Positions 52,182 to 60,412 of a DNA stretch of 64,000 nt are shown here, one piece after another; positions within the stretch are counted from its first letter, which is position 1, and the number at the start of each line of letters is the position of its first letter. Origin of the DNA: Paenibacillus sp. S150 (GTDB lineage: Bacteria; Bacillota; Bacilli; Paenibacillales; Paenibacillaceae); assembly GCF_019352175.1 (NCBI RefSeq), contig NZ_JACBYI010000006.1, forward strand, positions 1 to 64,000. The letters run 5' to 3'. Both the position numbers and the translations under genes were made by a program. The notes under the pieces were generated by a model. That model saw only the letters and a list, made by a program, of their open reading frames with translations, did not search any database and was not told the origin of the DNA.

Positions 52182-54239
52182 ATGGAACTTGATGCTAGAA
52201 GCAGCCAGCTGCTGCAGGAGGTGCTCACAAATTCCGGGATCAGGAACAAAGATCTGGAGCTGAAATACGGATTAAGCCGCAGACAGATCGAATACAGTCT
52301 CGGCAAGATCAATGATTGGCTTGAAGCCCGCTATCTGCCGCAGATCAAGCGGACCAGAACAGGACAATTCATGTTTCATAAAGCACTTCTGACAGCGTTG
52401 TCCATTGACCAGAATCAGCAGGCAGGCAGCGCGTACATCCTCTCTGAAGAAGAACGGACGAGTCTGATTATCCTGATGCTGTTAAGCAAGAGCGGGGATT
52501 TGTCACTGCTGCATTTCACGGAGGCGCTGGGAGTCAGCAAGAATACGATACTGAGTGACTTGAAGAATGCCCAGGTCCTTGCAGGCGCCTACAATCTGGC
52601 AGTGAAGTATTCCAGAGTTCTGGGATACTCGTTGGAGGGCAAGGAATTCAACAAACGCCAGGCGCTGATCAATATTGTGTACAGAACAATAGATATGTAC
52701 AGCGGCGAGAGCTGGATCAGACAGCTGTCAGGTGCGGACAGCGGAGAGATATCGGCATTGCGCCGCAAGATCGAAGCCGTTGAAGGCAAGCTGAACCTCA
52801 AGTTCACGGATGAGAAAATTGAAGCTATGCCGTATATCCTCCTGCTGTCCTTGAGGCGGATACGGCAGGGGCAAATCGTCGAGGGCTTCCATATCCACTG
52901 CGATGAGCTTTCGGATACCAAGGAGTACCGGGCAGCGGAGGAGCTTCTGCATGACCTGCCCGGCATTCCCATGGAAGAGAGAATGTTCATTACTCTGCAT
53001 TTGCTTACGACGAACGTCTCCTCGATGGCTTACCTGTCGGAGGACACATTGCCTGAGCTGACACAGGCTCTGGCTGAGATGCTCTCCCTGTTCGAACGGA
53101 GCGCGTGTGTGGCATTGCAGGATAAGGAGCAGCTGCTCAATAAAATTCTGCTGCATCTGAAGCCGGCCTATTACCGCATCAAGTACCAATTGACCATTGC
53201 CAATCCGCTGCAGGAAACCGTCGGCAAAGAATTCAAGGAGCTTCATCATCTGGTCAAGCAATCCAGCGTGCCCCTGCGCGAACTCATCGGCGTGGATATC
53301 CCGGAGAGCGAGACGACTTATCTGACGATGCTTATCGGAGGCTGGCTGTCGCGGCAGGGAGACAGCCTGCAGAAGAAGATCAAGGCGCTTGTCGTCTGTC
53401 CCAAGGGCGTATGCGTATCCAGGCTGCTGCAAAGCACCCTGCGGGAGCTGTTCCCGGAATTTGTCTTCTTCGATGCGCTTTCCGTGCGGGAATTCCACAG
53501 CTATGCGCTGGAGTATGATGCAGTTTTTTCCACAGTCTATCTGCCCACAGACAAGAAGCTGTTTCTGATTAAGCCTTTTCTGGAGAAGGAGGATAAATAC
53601 AGGCTGCGCCAGCAGGTGATGAGGGACATGAGCGGCTACAGCCCCTCCGAATTCAGCATGGAGCTGATCATGGAGATCGTCGGAAAGCATGCGGTTATCG
53701 GGAATAGCCACAGCCTGCGCACGGAGCTTCAGGAGCATTTCAATCCGGGAGGCAAAGCAGCCGAAAAGCCAATGGCGGATGACCTCATGCCTGATTTAAG
53801 CGGGCTGCTGCTACCGGACACAATCCGGCTGGAGGAGCGTGCCGATTCCTGGGAGCATGCCATCCGCCTGGGTGCGGAGCCGCTGCTGCAGCGCGGTGCG
53901 GTTACAGGGGAGTATGTCGAGGCGATGATCGGCTCCTATGATCCGGAAGATCCCTACATTGTCATCGGCCCAGGTCTGGCAATTCCTCATGCCGATCCCC
54001 GTTATGGCGTCAATGAAGTATCGATGAGTCTGCTGCGTCTGGTGGAGCCTGTGAGCTATTCGGAGGAATATCCGGTCCAGGTCATTGTGATTATTGCGGC
54101 CAAGGACAAACACCAGCATCTGCGCTCCCTGATGCAGCTGATGAAGCTTGCCGGCAGCCCGGAGGATGTAAGAGCGGTGATTGAAGCTGATTCAGCGCTG
54201 CAGATTCATGAGATTGCGGTGAAATTTTCCAATGATTAA
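52182..54239 (+). CDS. PRD-containing PTS-regulated transcriptional activator
   Basis: 685 residues from the ATG at 52182, with GGAAGGGG upstream. Architecture of BglG/MtlR/LicR-type activators: N-terminal HTH (LLQEVLTNSGIRNKDLELKYGLSRRQIEYSL), a second HTH (GDLSLLHFTEALGVSKNTILSDLKN), and two PRD domains (about 180-400) with the LHLLTTNV and LHHLVKQS histidine regions. An EIIB-like domain follows (ALVVCPKGVCVSRLLQSTL), then a C-terminal EIIA-like domain with the phosphorylatable His in AIPHADP. The PTS would switch it by phosphorylation according to sugar supply. It lies directly upstream of the EIIA gene (17 nt) and is the obvious regulator of this locus. Confidence 0.92.
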   Translation: MELDARSSQLLQEVLTNSGIRNKDLELKYGLSRRQIEYSLGKINDWLEARYLPQIKRTRTGQFMFHKALLTALSIDQNQQAGSAYILSEEERTSLIILMLLSKSGDLSLLHFTEALGVSKNTILSDLKNAQVLAGAYNLAVKYSRVLGYSLEGKEFNKRQALINIVYRTIDMYSGESWIRQLSGADSGEISALRRKIEAVEGKLNLKFTDEKIEAMPYILLLSLRRIRQGQIVEGFHIHCDELSDTKEYRAAEELLHDLPGIPMEERMFITLHLLTTNVSSMAYLSEDTLPELTQALAEMLSLFERSACVALQDKEQLLNKILLHLKPAYYRIKYQLTIANPLQETVGKEFKELHHLVKQSSVPLRELIGVDIPESETTYLTMLIGGWLSRQGDSLQKKIKALVVCPKGVCVSRLLQSTLRELFPEFVFFDALSVREFHSYALEYDAVFSTVYLPTDKKLFLIKPFLEKEDKYRLRQQVMRDMSGYSPSEFSMELIMEIVGKHAVIGNSHSLRTELQEHFNPGGKAAEKPMADDLMPDLSGLLLPDTIRLEERADSWEHAIRLGAEPLLQRGAVTGEYVEAMIGSYDPEDPYIVIGPGLAIPHADPRYGVNEVSMSLLRLVEPVSYSEEYPVQVIVIIAAKDKHQHLRSLMQLMKLAGSPEDVRAVIEADSALQIHEIAVKFSND

Positions 54240-54256
54240 GAGAGAAGGTACGGCAA

Positions 54257-54745
54257 ATGAACATGGATATGATGGATGAATCTTTCATTCTGATTGGTGT
54301 GGAAGGGGAATGCAGGGAGGATATACTGGCCCGGATGGCCGGGAATCTGGTGGAGCACGGGGTCGTGAAGGAGAGCTATGTTGCCGCGATTATTGAACGC
54401 GAACGGGCATATCCTACAGGTCTGCCGACCAAAGCCTGTTCCGTGGCCATTCCCCATACCGATATTGAGCATGTGAACCGGAAGGCCATTAGCATCGGAG
54501 TGCTGAAGCAGCCGGTTGACTTCGTCATTATGGGAGAAGAGGAGGAGACTACCCCTGTTGAACTGGTCTTCATGCTTGCCATGGATCAGAAGCACTCGCA
54601 GCTGAAGCTGCTTACCCGGCTGATGATGATCATTCAGAATGAGGAGCTGCTGACAGCGCTCAGCCAGGAAACCAGCCGCGCCAATATCAAGGAAATCATG
54701 AACGCCAAGCTTCAACCCGAAACCCAAGGAGGTTCATTATTATGA
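54257..54745 (+). CDS. PTS EIIA, galactitol/fructose-type
   Basis: 162 residues. PTS_EIIA_2 domain with KESYVAAIIERERAYPTGLPT and the active histidine in VAIPHTD. It receives phosphate from HPr and passes it to EIIB. Family closest to GatA by gene context. Overlaps the EIIB start by 4 nt. Component of the sugar-alcohol transporter. Confidence 0.9.
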   Translation: MNMDMMDESFILIGVEGECREDILARMAGNLVEHGVVKESYVAAIIERERAYPTGLPTKACSVAIPHTDIEHVNRKAISIGVLKQPVDFVIMGEEEETTPVELVFMLAMDQKHSQLKLLTRLMMIIQNEELLTALSQETSRANIKEIMNAKLQPETQGGSLL

Positions 54746-55026
54746 TCAAAAAAACAATTCTTGTAGCCTGCGGCGCAGGCATCGCCACCTCGACTGTTGT
54801 AAATGAAGCGCTGAAGACTCTTTGCAAGGAAAATAAAATTGACGCCAATCTCATTCAGTGCAAAATTACCGAAGTCTCCTCGCTCGCCGACGGAGCGGAT
54901 CTGCTGGTCAGCACCACGATCGCCAATAAGGAATATCCGTTTCCGGTGATCAACGCCAGAGCTTTTCTGACGGGAATCGGCATTGAGGAAGTGAAGCAAA
55001 GAATACTTGCCGAGCTGACCAAGTAA
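54742..55026 (+). CDS. PTS EIIB, galactitol type
   Basis: 94 residues, the normal length of GatB. The phosphocysteine loop is ILVACGAGIATSTVV with active Cys10, followed by CKITEVSSLADGADLLVSTT and a C-terminal helix. Transfers phosphate to the sugar alcohol during uptake. AAGGAGG precedes the ATG. Confidence 0.92.
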   Translation: MIKKTILVACGAGIATSTVVNEALKTLCKENKIDANLIQCKITEVSSLADGADLLVSTTIANKEYPFPVINARAFLTGIGIEEVKQRILAELTK

Positions 55027-55093
55027 TTCCTTTGCGGGAGTCGGTTACTGGACAGCAGGCAGCACAATCGTTAATCCATTAGGGGGAATCTCA

Positions 55094-56356
55094 ATGCAAG
55101 GTATGGTTGACGCATTACGTTCATTTCTGGATCTCGGTCCCACCGTTATCCTGCCAGTTGCAATTTTCATTCTTGGCCTGATCTTTGGGCAAAAGCCGGG
55201 CAAGGCATTCCGCTCCGGGCTTACCATCGGCGTGGGATTTATCGGCATCTCGCTTGTTGTGGATCTGCTGGTTAACAACCTCGGTCCCGCAGCGAACAGA
55301 ATGGTGGAACGCTTCGGTGTTCAGCTTAACGTTATCGACGTAGGCTGGCCAGGCTCGGCTTCCATTTCCTGGGCCTCGCCGATTGCAGCTTTCATTATTC
55401 CGCTTGGCCTTTTGATCAATGTAATCATGCTGGTGACCAAAACCACCAAGACCATGAATGTTGACATTTGGAATTTCTGGCATTTTACCTTTACCGGAGC
55501 CTGTGTTTATGCTCTGACCCAGAGTCTTGTGCTCGGTCTGATCGCTGCCGTTATCTTTCAGATTGCCGTGCTCAAAATTGCTGACTGGACGGCGCCGATG
55601 CTGGAGAATTATTTTGATCTTCCGGGGATTTCCGTACCGACGGGCAGTACCGTTTCCTATGCCATATTGGGTATTCCGCTGGTCAAGCTGGTGCAGAAGA
55701 TTCCCGGAATCAACAAGCTGCATGCTGATCCGGAGAGTATTCAAAAGCGTTTCGGCGTATTTGGCGAGCCGATCTTCATGGGACTTATTCTCGGAATCGG
55801 GCTGGGTGCCCTCGCAGGCTACAATGTGGGTGAGGTCATCAAGGTGGGCATGTCGATGGGCGGCGTGATGTTCCTGATGCCCCGTATGGTCAAAATCCTC
55901 ATGGAAGGCCTGATGCCGGTATCCGAATCCGCCCGGGACTTCCTGAGACGCAAGTTCGGCGCAGAGAATGTCTATATCGGTCTGGACGCGGCGGTTGCCA
56001 TCGGCCATCCATCCGTAATCGCTACCGCGCTGATTCTCGTACCGATTACGGTTGCGCTTGCCGTATTTCTGCCGGGAAACAAGGTGCTGCCGTTCGTCGA
56101 TCTCGCAACAATTCCGTTTATCGTGGCGTTCATTGTCGGCGCGGCCAAGGGAAACATTATTCATTCGGTCATAGTAGGAACGATTGTTATCGCCCTGTCG
56201 CTGTACATGGCGACCGACCTTGCTCCGCTGCATACACAAATGGCCATTGACGCGCACTTCAATATGCCGGAGGGAACCGCACAAATTTCCAGCATCGACC
56301 AGGGCGGCAACCTGATCAACTACGTGATCTATAAAGTTTTCGCTTTGTTTAATTAA
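55094..56356 (+). CDS. PTS EIIC, galactitol family
   Basis: 420 residues, about ten membrane helices. EIIC-GAT hallmarks are LGPTVILPVAIFILGLIFGQKPGKAFRSGLTIGVGFIGI, DVGWPGSASISWASPIAAFIIPLG and MNVDIWNFWHFTFTGACVY. GatC-family channels carry galactitol, and relatives carry arabitol, ribitol or xylitol. The pentose-phosphate genes downstream favour a pentitol here. GGGGGAA precedes the ATG. Confidence 0.92.
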   Translation: MQGMVDALRSFLDLGPTVILPVAIFILGLIFGQKPGKAFRSGLTIGVGFIGISLVVDLLVNNLGPAANRMVERFGVQLNVIDVGWPGSASISWASPIAAFIIPLGLLINVIMLVTKTTKTMNVDIWNFWHFTFTGACVYALTQSLVLGLIAAVIFQIAVLKIADWTAPMLENYFDLPGISVPTGSTVSYAILGIPLVKLVQKIPGINKLHADPESIQKRFGVFGEPIFMGLILGIGLGALAGYNVGEVIKVGMSMGGVMFLMPRMVKILMEGLMPVSESARDFLRRKFGAENVYIGLDAAVAIGHPSVIATALILVPITVALAVFLPGNKVLPFVDLATIPFIVAFIVGAAKGNIIHSVIVGTIVIALSLYMATDLAPLHTQMAIDAHFNMPEGTAQISSIDQGGNLINYVIYKVFALFN

Positions 56357-56535
56357 AGAAAAAATCAAAAGACAAATAAGCCTATATTAAGATTTTAAAA
56401 AAAATAGGCCAGCCCGAAAAAATATGCTTAAAATTCAATGGATATCCGCAAAAAGATCAATCCACCATTCTTAGTATACTCATTTTTACCATGCAGTACC
56501 AGTCAAGCCAATAAAAAAAGTGGAGGGAACCTGCT

Positions 56536-57567
56536 ATGAAAGCATTAGTAAAGAAAGAAGCCGGATATGGACACATGGAGGTAATGGACGTCGAGGAGCC
56601 GGAAATCGGACCCGATCAGGTGAAGATTGAAGTTAAATATGCCGGAGTTTGCGGGACGGACCTGCATACCTATGAAGGCAGATACAAGGTGAAGGCACCG
56701 GTGACGCTGGGCCATGAATTCTCAGGCGAGGTGGTGGCAGTCGGAGACCATGTGACGAATGTGCAGGTAGGCGACCGGGTGACGTCAGAGACGACATTCT
56801 ACATCTGCGGCTCATGCGAGTACTGCAAATCCGGACATTACAATCTTTGCAGCACACGCAAAGGCCTCGGCACCCAGCAAAACGGAGGATTTGCCAAATA
56901 TGTCGTCGCCCGCAAGGAAAGTGTTCACCGGCTGCCGCACAATGTGGATTATCTGTCCGCTGCGCTCACTGAGCCGCTGGCCTGTGCGCATCATGCCGTC
57001 TCGAAAGCGGCAGTGAAGCGGGGCGAAGTGGCCGTGGTGCTCGGTCCGGGTCCGATTGGGCTGCTGACTGCGCAGATTGCCAAAAGCCGCGGAGCGACGG
57101 TGGTCATTACGGGACTTGAGAAGGACAAAATCCGTCTCGACAAGGCACTGGAGCTGGGGATTGATTATGTCATTAACATTCAATCCGAAGATGTGAAGAA
57201 GCTTGTGGACAGTCTTACGGAGGAATACGGGGCCGATGTTGTGCTGGAATGCACAGGAGCTGTGCCTGCCGTGACCATGGGCCTGGATTTGCTGGCCAAG
57301 AAGGGCCGCTATGTGCAGGTGGGCATCTTTGGAACGGCGGAAATCCCTGTGGATTTTGAAAAGATCATTCAGAAGGAAATCAAGGTTATTGGCTGCCGCA
57401 GCCAAAATCCGTTTGATTGGGGGCCTTCCCTGCAGCTGATGAATGATCAGAAGGTCAATGCGGAAGCGCTGGTTACCCACCGCTTTGATCTCTCGCAGTG
57501 GGAGCAGGCGTTCAAGCTGATGAAGAACGGGGAAGCGATCAAGGTGGTACTTACACCGCTTCAATAA
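56536..57567 (+). CDS. Zinc-dependent sugar-alcohol (phosphate) dehydrogenase
   Basis: 343 residues of the medium-chain dehydrogenase family. Catalytic zinc: Cys in YAGVCGTDLH and GHEFSGEV. Structural zinc: four cysteines in CGSCEYCKSGHYNLC. NAD fold: GPGPIGLLTAQIAKSRGA. By context it oxidises the phosphorylated sugar alcohol to a ketose phosphate, as GutB/GatD and arabitol-phosphate dehydrogenases do. GGAGGGAAC precedes the ATG. A 179-bp AT-rich gap separates it from EIIC, with a weak GCCTAT/ATAGGC hairpin, so a partial transcription break is possible. Confidence 0.88.
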   Translation: MKALVKKEAGYGHMEVMDVEEPEIGPDQVKIEVKYAGVCGTDLHTYEGRYKVKAPVTLGHEFSGEVVAVGDHVTNVQVGDRVTSETTFYICGSCEYCKSGHYNLCSTRKGLGTQQNGGFAKYVVARKESVHRLPHNVDYLSAALTEPLACAHHAVSKAAVKRGEVAVVLGPGPIGLLTAQIAKSRGATVVITGLEKDKIRLDKALELGIDYVINIQSEDVKKLVDSLTEEYGADVVLECTGAVPAVTMGLDLLAKKGRYVQVGIFGTAEIPVDFEKIIQKEIKVIGCRSQNPFDWGPSLQLMNDQKVNAEALVTHRFDLSQWEQAFKLMKNGEAIKVVLTPLQ

Positions 57568-57712
57568 TTTTCGCCAAAGGTGCTGAAGGAACGGAGAGGG
57601 AGATCCTCAGGGCAGGCAGGGCTCGGCACGAGCTTTGCAATGCAGCTTATAGAAGGGATAAGCGCAGCCTGTTATTGCTGATGCATACATTTATGAGAAA
57701 TAAGGTGAGCAT

Positions 57713-57883
57713 ATGGTTCAGAGCTTTTTCGATTATTCTCTGGGGCCGCACGGGAGATTTCTCGGCGAGCTTTTGCTCAAATACCAGTTCCCGGTCAATT
57801 GCGCCATTTTTGCCTTTGTTTTTTATACCATTGTCCGCAAGCTGAATACCCGTAAGAAAGAGAAGGTGGATAAGCATGATTAA
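57713..57883 (+). CDS. 56-aa protein with one hydrophobic segment, coupled to rpe
   Basis: Starts [20 protein letters not shown], has a hydrophobic segment ([14 protein letters not shown]) and a very basic tail ([15 protein letters not shown]). AAGGTG lies five bases before the ATG, and an in-frame TAA directly upstream fixes the start. Its stop overlaps the rpe start by 8 nt, implying translational coupling. Too small for family recognition; possibly a small membrane partner, or only a coupling leader for rpe. Confidence 0.55.
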   Translation: MVQSFFDYSLGPHGRFLGELLLKYQFPVNCAIFAFVFYTIVRKLNTRKKEKVDKHD

Positions 57884-58571
57884 GCTGGCTCCATCCATAC
57901 TGGCGGCTGACTTTTCCTCGCTGGGGAGTGAAATTGAAGCCATTGACCATTCCGGCGCCGATCTTGTCCATATCGATGTCATGGATGGGCAATTCGTACC
58001 GAATCTGACTCTGGGACCCGATATGATCCAAGCTATCCGGCCGTACACGAAGCTCTGCTTCGATGTGCACCTGATGATTGCGGAGCCGCAGCGCTTTATC
58101 GGCAGGTTCGCTGCCGCGGGTGCGGATATTCTCACGGTGCAGGCAGAGGCCTGCACCCACCTGCACCGTACGGTGCAGGAGATCAAAGCCGCCGGTCTCA
58201 AGGCCGGAGTAGCTCTAAATCCGGCAACCCCGCTCACAGCGCTCGAATGCATTCTGGAGGAGGCCGATCTGGTGCTGCTGATGAGCGTCAATCCCGGCTT
58301 CGGAGGGCAGAGCTTCATCCCTTCGGCAATGGGCAAAATCAAGGCGCTGCGCGGAATGCTGGACAGGGTGGGGCGGCAGATCGACCTTGAGGTGGACGGG
58401 GGAATCAAGCTGTCCAATGTCCGGGAGGTTGTGCAGGCAGGGGCCAATGTGGTTGTAGCCGGCTCTGCGCTGTTCAAGAGCGGCGGGCTGCGGGACAATG
58501 TGGAGCGTTTCCGTACTGAGATGGGGAACTGCAGAGTTCCCGGTCAGGAGCAGGCCAATGGAGGCGCTTGA
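57876..58571 (+). CDS. rpe: Ribulose-phosphate 3-epimerase
   Basis: 231 residues. TIM barrel with all family motifs: [62 protein letters not shown] and DLEVDGGI. Interconverts ribulose-5-P and xylulose-5-P. As a catabolic copy within a PTS operon, it points to a pentose-phosphate product. The C-terminal about 12 residues overlap the start of the broken glycerol-1-phosphate dehydrogenase gene. Confidence 0.95.
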   Translation: MIKLAPSILAADFSSLGSEIEAIDHSGADLVHIDVMDGQFVPNLTLGPDMIQAIRPYTKLCFDVHLMIAEPQRFIGRFAAAGADILTVQAEACTHLHRTVQEIKAAGLKAGVALNPATPLTALECILEEADLVLLMSVNPGFGGQSFIPSAMGKIKALRGMLDRVGRQIDLEVDGGIKLSNVREVVQAGANVVVAGSALFKSGGLRDNVERFRTEMGNCRVPGQEQANGGA

Positions 58572-59393
58572 GAAAATCATCGGCAAGCCGTTCCGCTGCA
58601 CCTGCGGGCGGCTTCATGAAGTGCCGATCCGCAGCCTGTCGCTGGATGCGGATATGGAGGCTGTGGCGGAAGCCTGCCTGATGGATTTCCGGGGCAGTCA
58701 TGTGCTGATTGTATCAGACCGCACAACCCATGGGCTGTACGGCCGTGAACTGGCCGGGCTGCTGGGCCGCAGAGGCTTTACGGCCGACAGCTGCCTGTAC
58801 ACCGAGGCGAAGGCGCTGCCGGACGAACGCTCGCTCGGGAAGCTGCTGATGTCCTCGGCGGGAAAGCCGGGCGGGCTGGTTGCCGTCGGTTCGGGCACAA
58901 TCACGGATCTGACGCGGCTGGCTGCTGCTCTCCGGCATGGCCATTGCCATGGCAGGCGATTCGCGGCCTGCTTCCGGGGCCGAGCATCTGCTGGCCCATT
59001 ATCTGGAGAGCGAGTTTCTCCGCGAGGGCAGAGAACCGCTCGCCCACGGCATCGCGGTTGCGGTGGGAACCTTATGTGCGGGCCTCTTCTATGAGGCCGT
59101 GCTCTGCAGCAGGGAGTGGACGGATATGGGACGGAGTGTTTCTGTCCGCGAAGCTCTGGCTTCCCGGCGTCCAGCCCCGGCGTCCAGCCCCGGAGGCCAT
59201 CTGCGGCTGGCTGGCGGCAATTGGGCTATCCTCATCGCCGGCCGATTACGGCATTGGCCGTGAGCTGCTGCATGGGGCGCTGCTGAAGTCGCGTTTCAGC
59301 AGACAGCGGTATACGGTTTTCTCGTACGCGGCAGAGCTTGGCATCCTGGAGCAGGCGGCGGAGAAGGTGCTGAATACGTTATACCCGGTGTGA
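58558..59393 (+). pseudogene. Broken sn-glycerol-1-phosphate dehydrogenase-like gene
   Basis: Three frames are needed. Frame one: [24 protein letters not shown] ... HVLIVSDRTTHGLYG ... GGLVAVGSGTITDLTR (NAD-binding part). At about 58925 it jumps to SGMAIAMAGDSRPASGAEHLLAHYLE in another frame, skipping the roughly 130 residues that normally lie between. At about 59180 a second shift leads to EAICGWLAAIGLSSSPADYGIGRELLHGALL and the end. A 13-bp unit CGGCGTCCAGCCC is duplicated in tandem at 59165-59190, which explains the second shift. Family: AraM/EgsA-like iron- or zinc-dependent dehydrogenases. Non-functional unless the assembly is wrong. Confidence 0.85.
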
Positions 59394-59399
59394 GAGGAA

Positions 59400-59466
59400 G
59401 CCATTGTGCATCACAATGATGCACAATGGCGGGGTAATAAATTGGGATGAAAACGTGTACATTTAT
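59400..59466 (+). promoter_or_regulatory. Composite PTS control element, copy B (before rpiB)
   Basis: Perfect 14-bp inverted repeat GCCATTGTGCATCA (59400-59413), CAA, TGATGCACAATGGC (59417-59430). Then comes the 28-bp block 59439-59466 shared with copy A, including the cre-like TGAAAACGTGTACA (59448-59461). Palindrome-to-block spacing is the same in both copies. No T run follows, so it is an operator rather than a terminator. It suggests an internal promoter for rpiB-HPr-EI. Confidence 0.8.
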
Positions 59467-59514
59467 GAATATCAAAATGATACTATGAAAATGAGGGGAG
59501 GGGGAGGCAAGCGA

Positions 59515-59967
59515 ATGAAGGTTATAATCGGCAACGACCATGGCGGAATCTTTTTGAAGGAAGAGATTTTGCTGGTCCTGGGAGAGCTGGATTGGGAGGT
59601 TGAGGATATTGGCTGCCATTCTTGTGAGCCAGTGGATTATCCCGACTATGCCGTGCAAGCCGCACGCAAGGTAGCGGCGGGCGAAGCTGACCGCGGCATC
59701 CTGATCTGCGGCACAGGCATTGGCATGTCCATCGCCGCGAACAAGGTGGCAGGTATCCGCTGCGCCCTGATTCATGATCTGTTCAGTGCAAAAGCAACCC
59801 GGGAGCATAATGACAGCAACATTCTGGCGATGGGCGAACGGGTCATCGGCCCGGGACTGGCAGGAGAGATTGTGCGGGTCTGGCTGGAGACAGAGTTCAC
59901 CGGCGGACGGCACCGGCAGCGCATCGACAAGATAGCGGAGGTCGAGCATTCTGCAACACAGCTGTAA
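59515..59967 (+). CDS. rpiB: Ribose-5-phosphate isomerase B
   Basis: 150 residues from the ATG at 59515, with GGGGGAGGC upstream; the longer in-frame start would translate the control element. RpiB/LacAB fold: VIIGNDHGGIFLKEEIL at the start, EPVDYPDYA, and the active-site ILICGTGIGMSIAANKV with the catalytic Cys. Asn and His appear in REHNDSNILAMGERV. Interconverts ribose-5-P and ribulose-5-P; some relatives act on allose- or galactose-6-P. With rpe nearby, a pentose-phosphate role is most likely. Confidence 0.9.
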   Translation: MKVIIGNDHGGIFLKEEILLVLGELDWEVEDIGCHSCEPVDYPDYAVQAARKVAAGEADRGILICGTGIGMSIAANKVAGIRCALIHDLFSAKATREHNDSNILAMGERVIGPGLAGEIVRVWLETEFTGGRHRQRIDKIAEVEHSATQL

Positions 59968-59987
59968 AGAAGAGAGGGAGAGAGCAT

Positions 59988-60143
59988 ATGAATACATCGC
60001 CTGTTAAAAGCGGTGAGATCAAGGAATTGGCTGCAAGCGCTTTGCGCATCTTGTCCATCAATGCCATGGGAAGAGCCGGTTCCGGCCATCCTGCACTGCA
60101 GTTCATGGCGCTGGCATCGTCAAGCGGAAGGGCGGGAGAATAA
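59988..60143 (+). pseudogene. Transketolase N-terminal stub
   Basis: 51 codons with GAGAGGGAGAG upstream. ELAASALRILSINAMGRAGSGHP matches the start of transketolase N-terminal (TPP-binding) subunits, where the SGHP histidine is part of the active site. After LQF the family match stops and the frame closes within 14 codons. The rest of the gene (about 250 residues for a split N-terminal subunit, over 600 for full length) is gone, and the next gene follows 2 nt later. Remnant left by an internal deletion. Supports an ancestral pentose-phosphate pathway operon. Confidence 0.75.
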
Positions 60144-60145
60144 CG

Positions 60146-60412
60146 ATGATTATGGAAACCTTTGTAGTTACGGAAGAGTCAGGGCTTCACGCCCGTCCGG
60201 CGTCGGTGCTGGTTCAGACGGCCAGTAAGTTCAAGGCGGAAATCCGTATTGAGTATGACGGCAGGAGCGTTAATCTGAAATCGATTGTCGGTGTAATGTC
60301 ACTGGGAGTTCCCCAAGGCCATTCCTTCACCATTCGCAGCTCCGGCGAAGACGAGGAAGAAGCGATCGCCAAGCTCAGCAGTGTCATTATCGGCGGGGGG
60401 CTTGCACAATGA
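60146..60412 (+). CDS. HPr-family phosphocarrier protein
   Basis: 88 residues. The active histidine is in GLHARPAS, and the regulatory-serine region is NLKSIVGVMSLGV, so HPr-kinase phosphorylation (Crh/HPr type control) may be possible. Carries phosphate from enzyme I to EIIA. It is encoded with a second enzyme I inside a sugar-specific operon, distinct from the usual ptsH-ptsI locus expected elsewhere. GGGAG precedes the ATG. Its stop overlaps the EI start (ATGA). Confidence 0.9.
   Translation: MIMETFVVTEESGLHARPASVLVQTASKFKAEIRIEYDGRSVNLKSIVGVMSLGVPQGHSFTIRSSGEDEEEAIAKLSSVIIGGGLAQ

Noticed and set aside
59400..59430. Terminator after the broken dehydrogenase gene
   Set aside because: The perfect palindrome has no T run and is shared in weakened form with the promoter region at 51927, so an operator is more likely.
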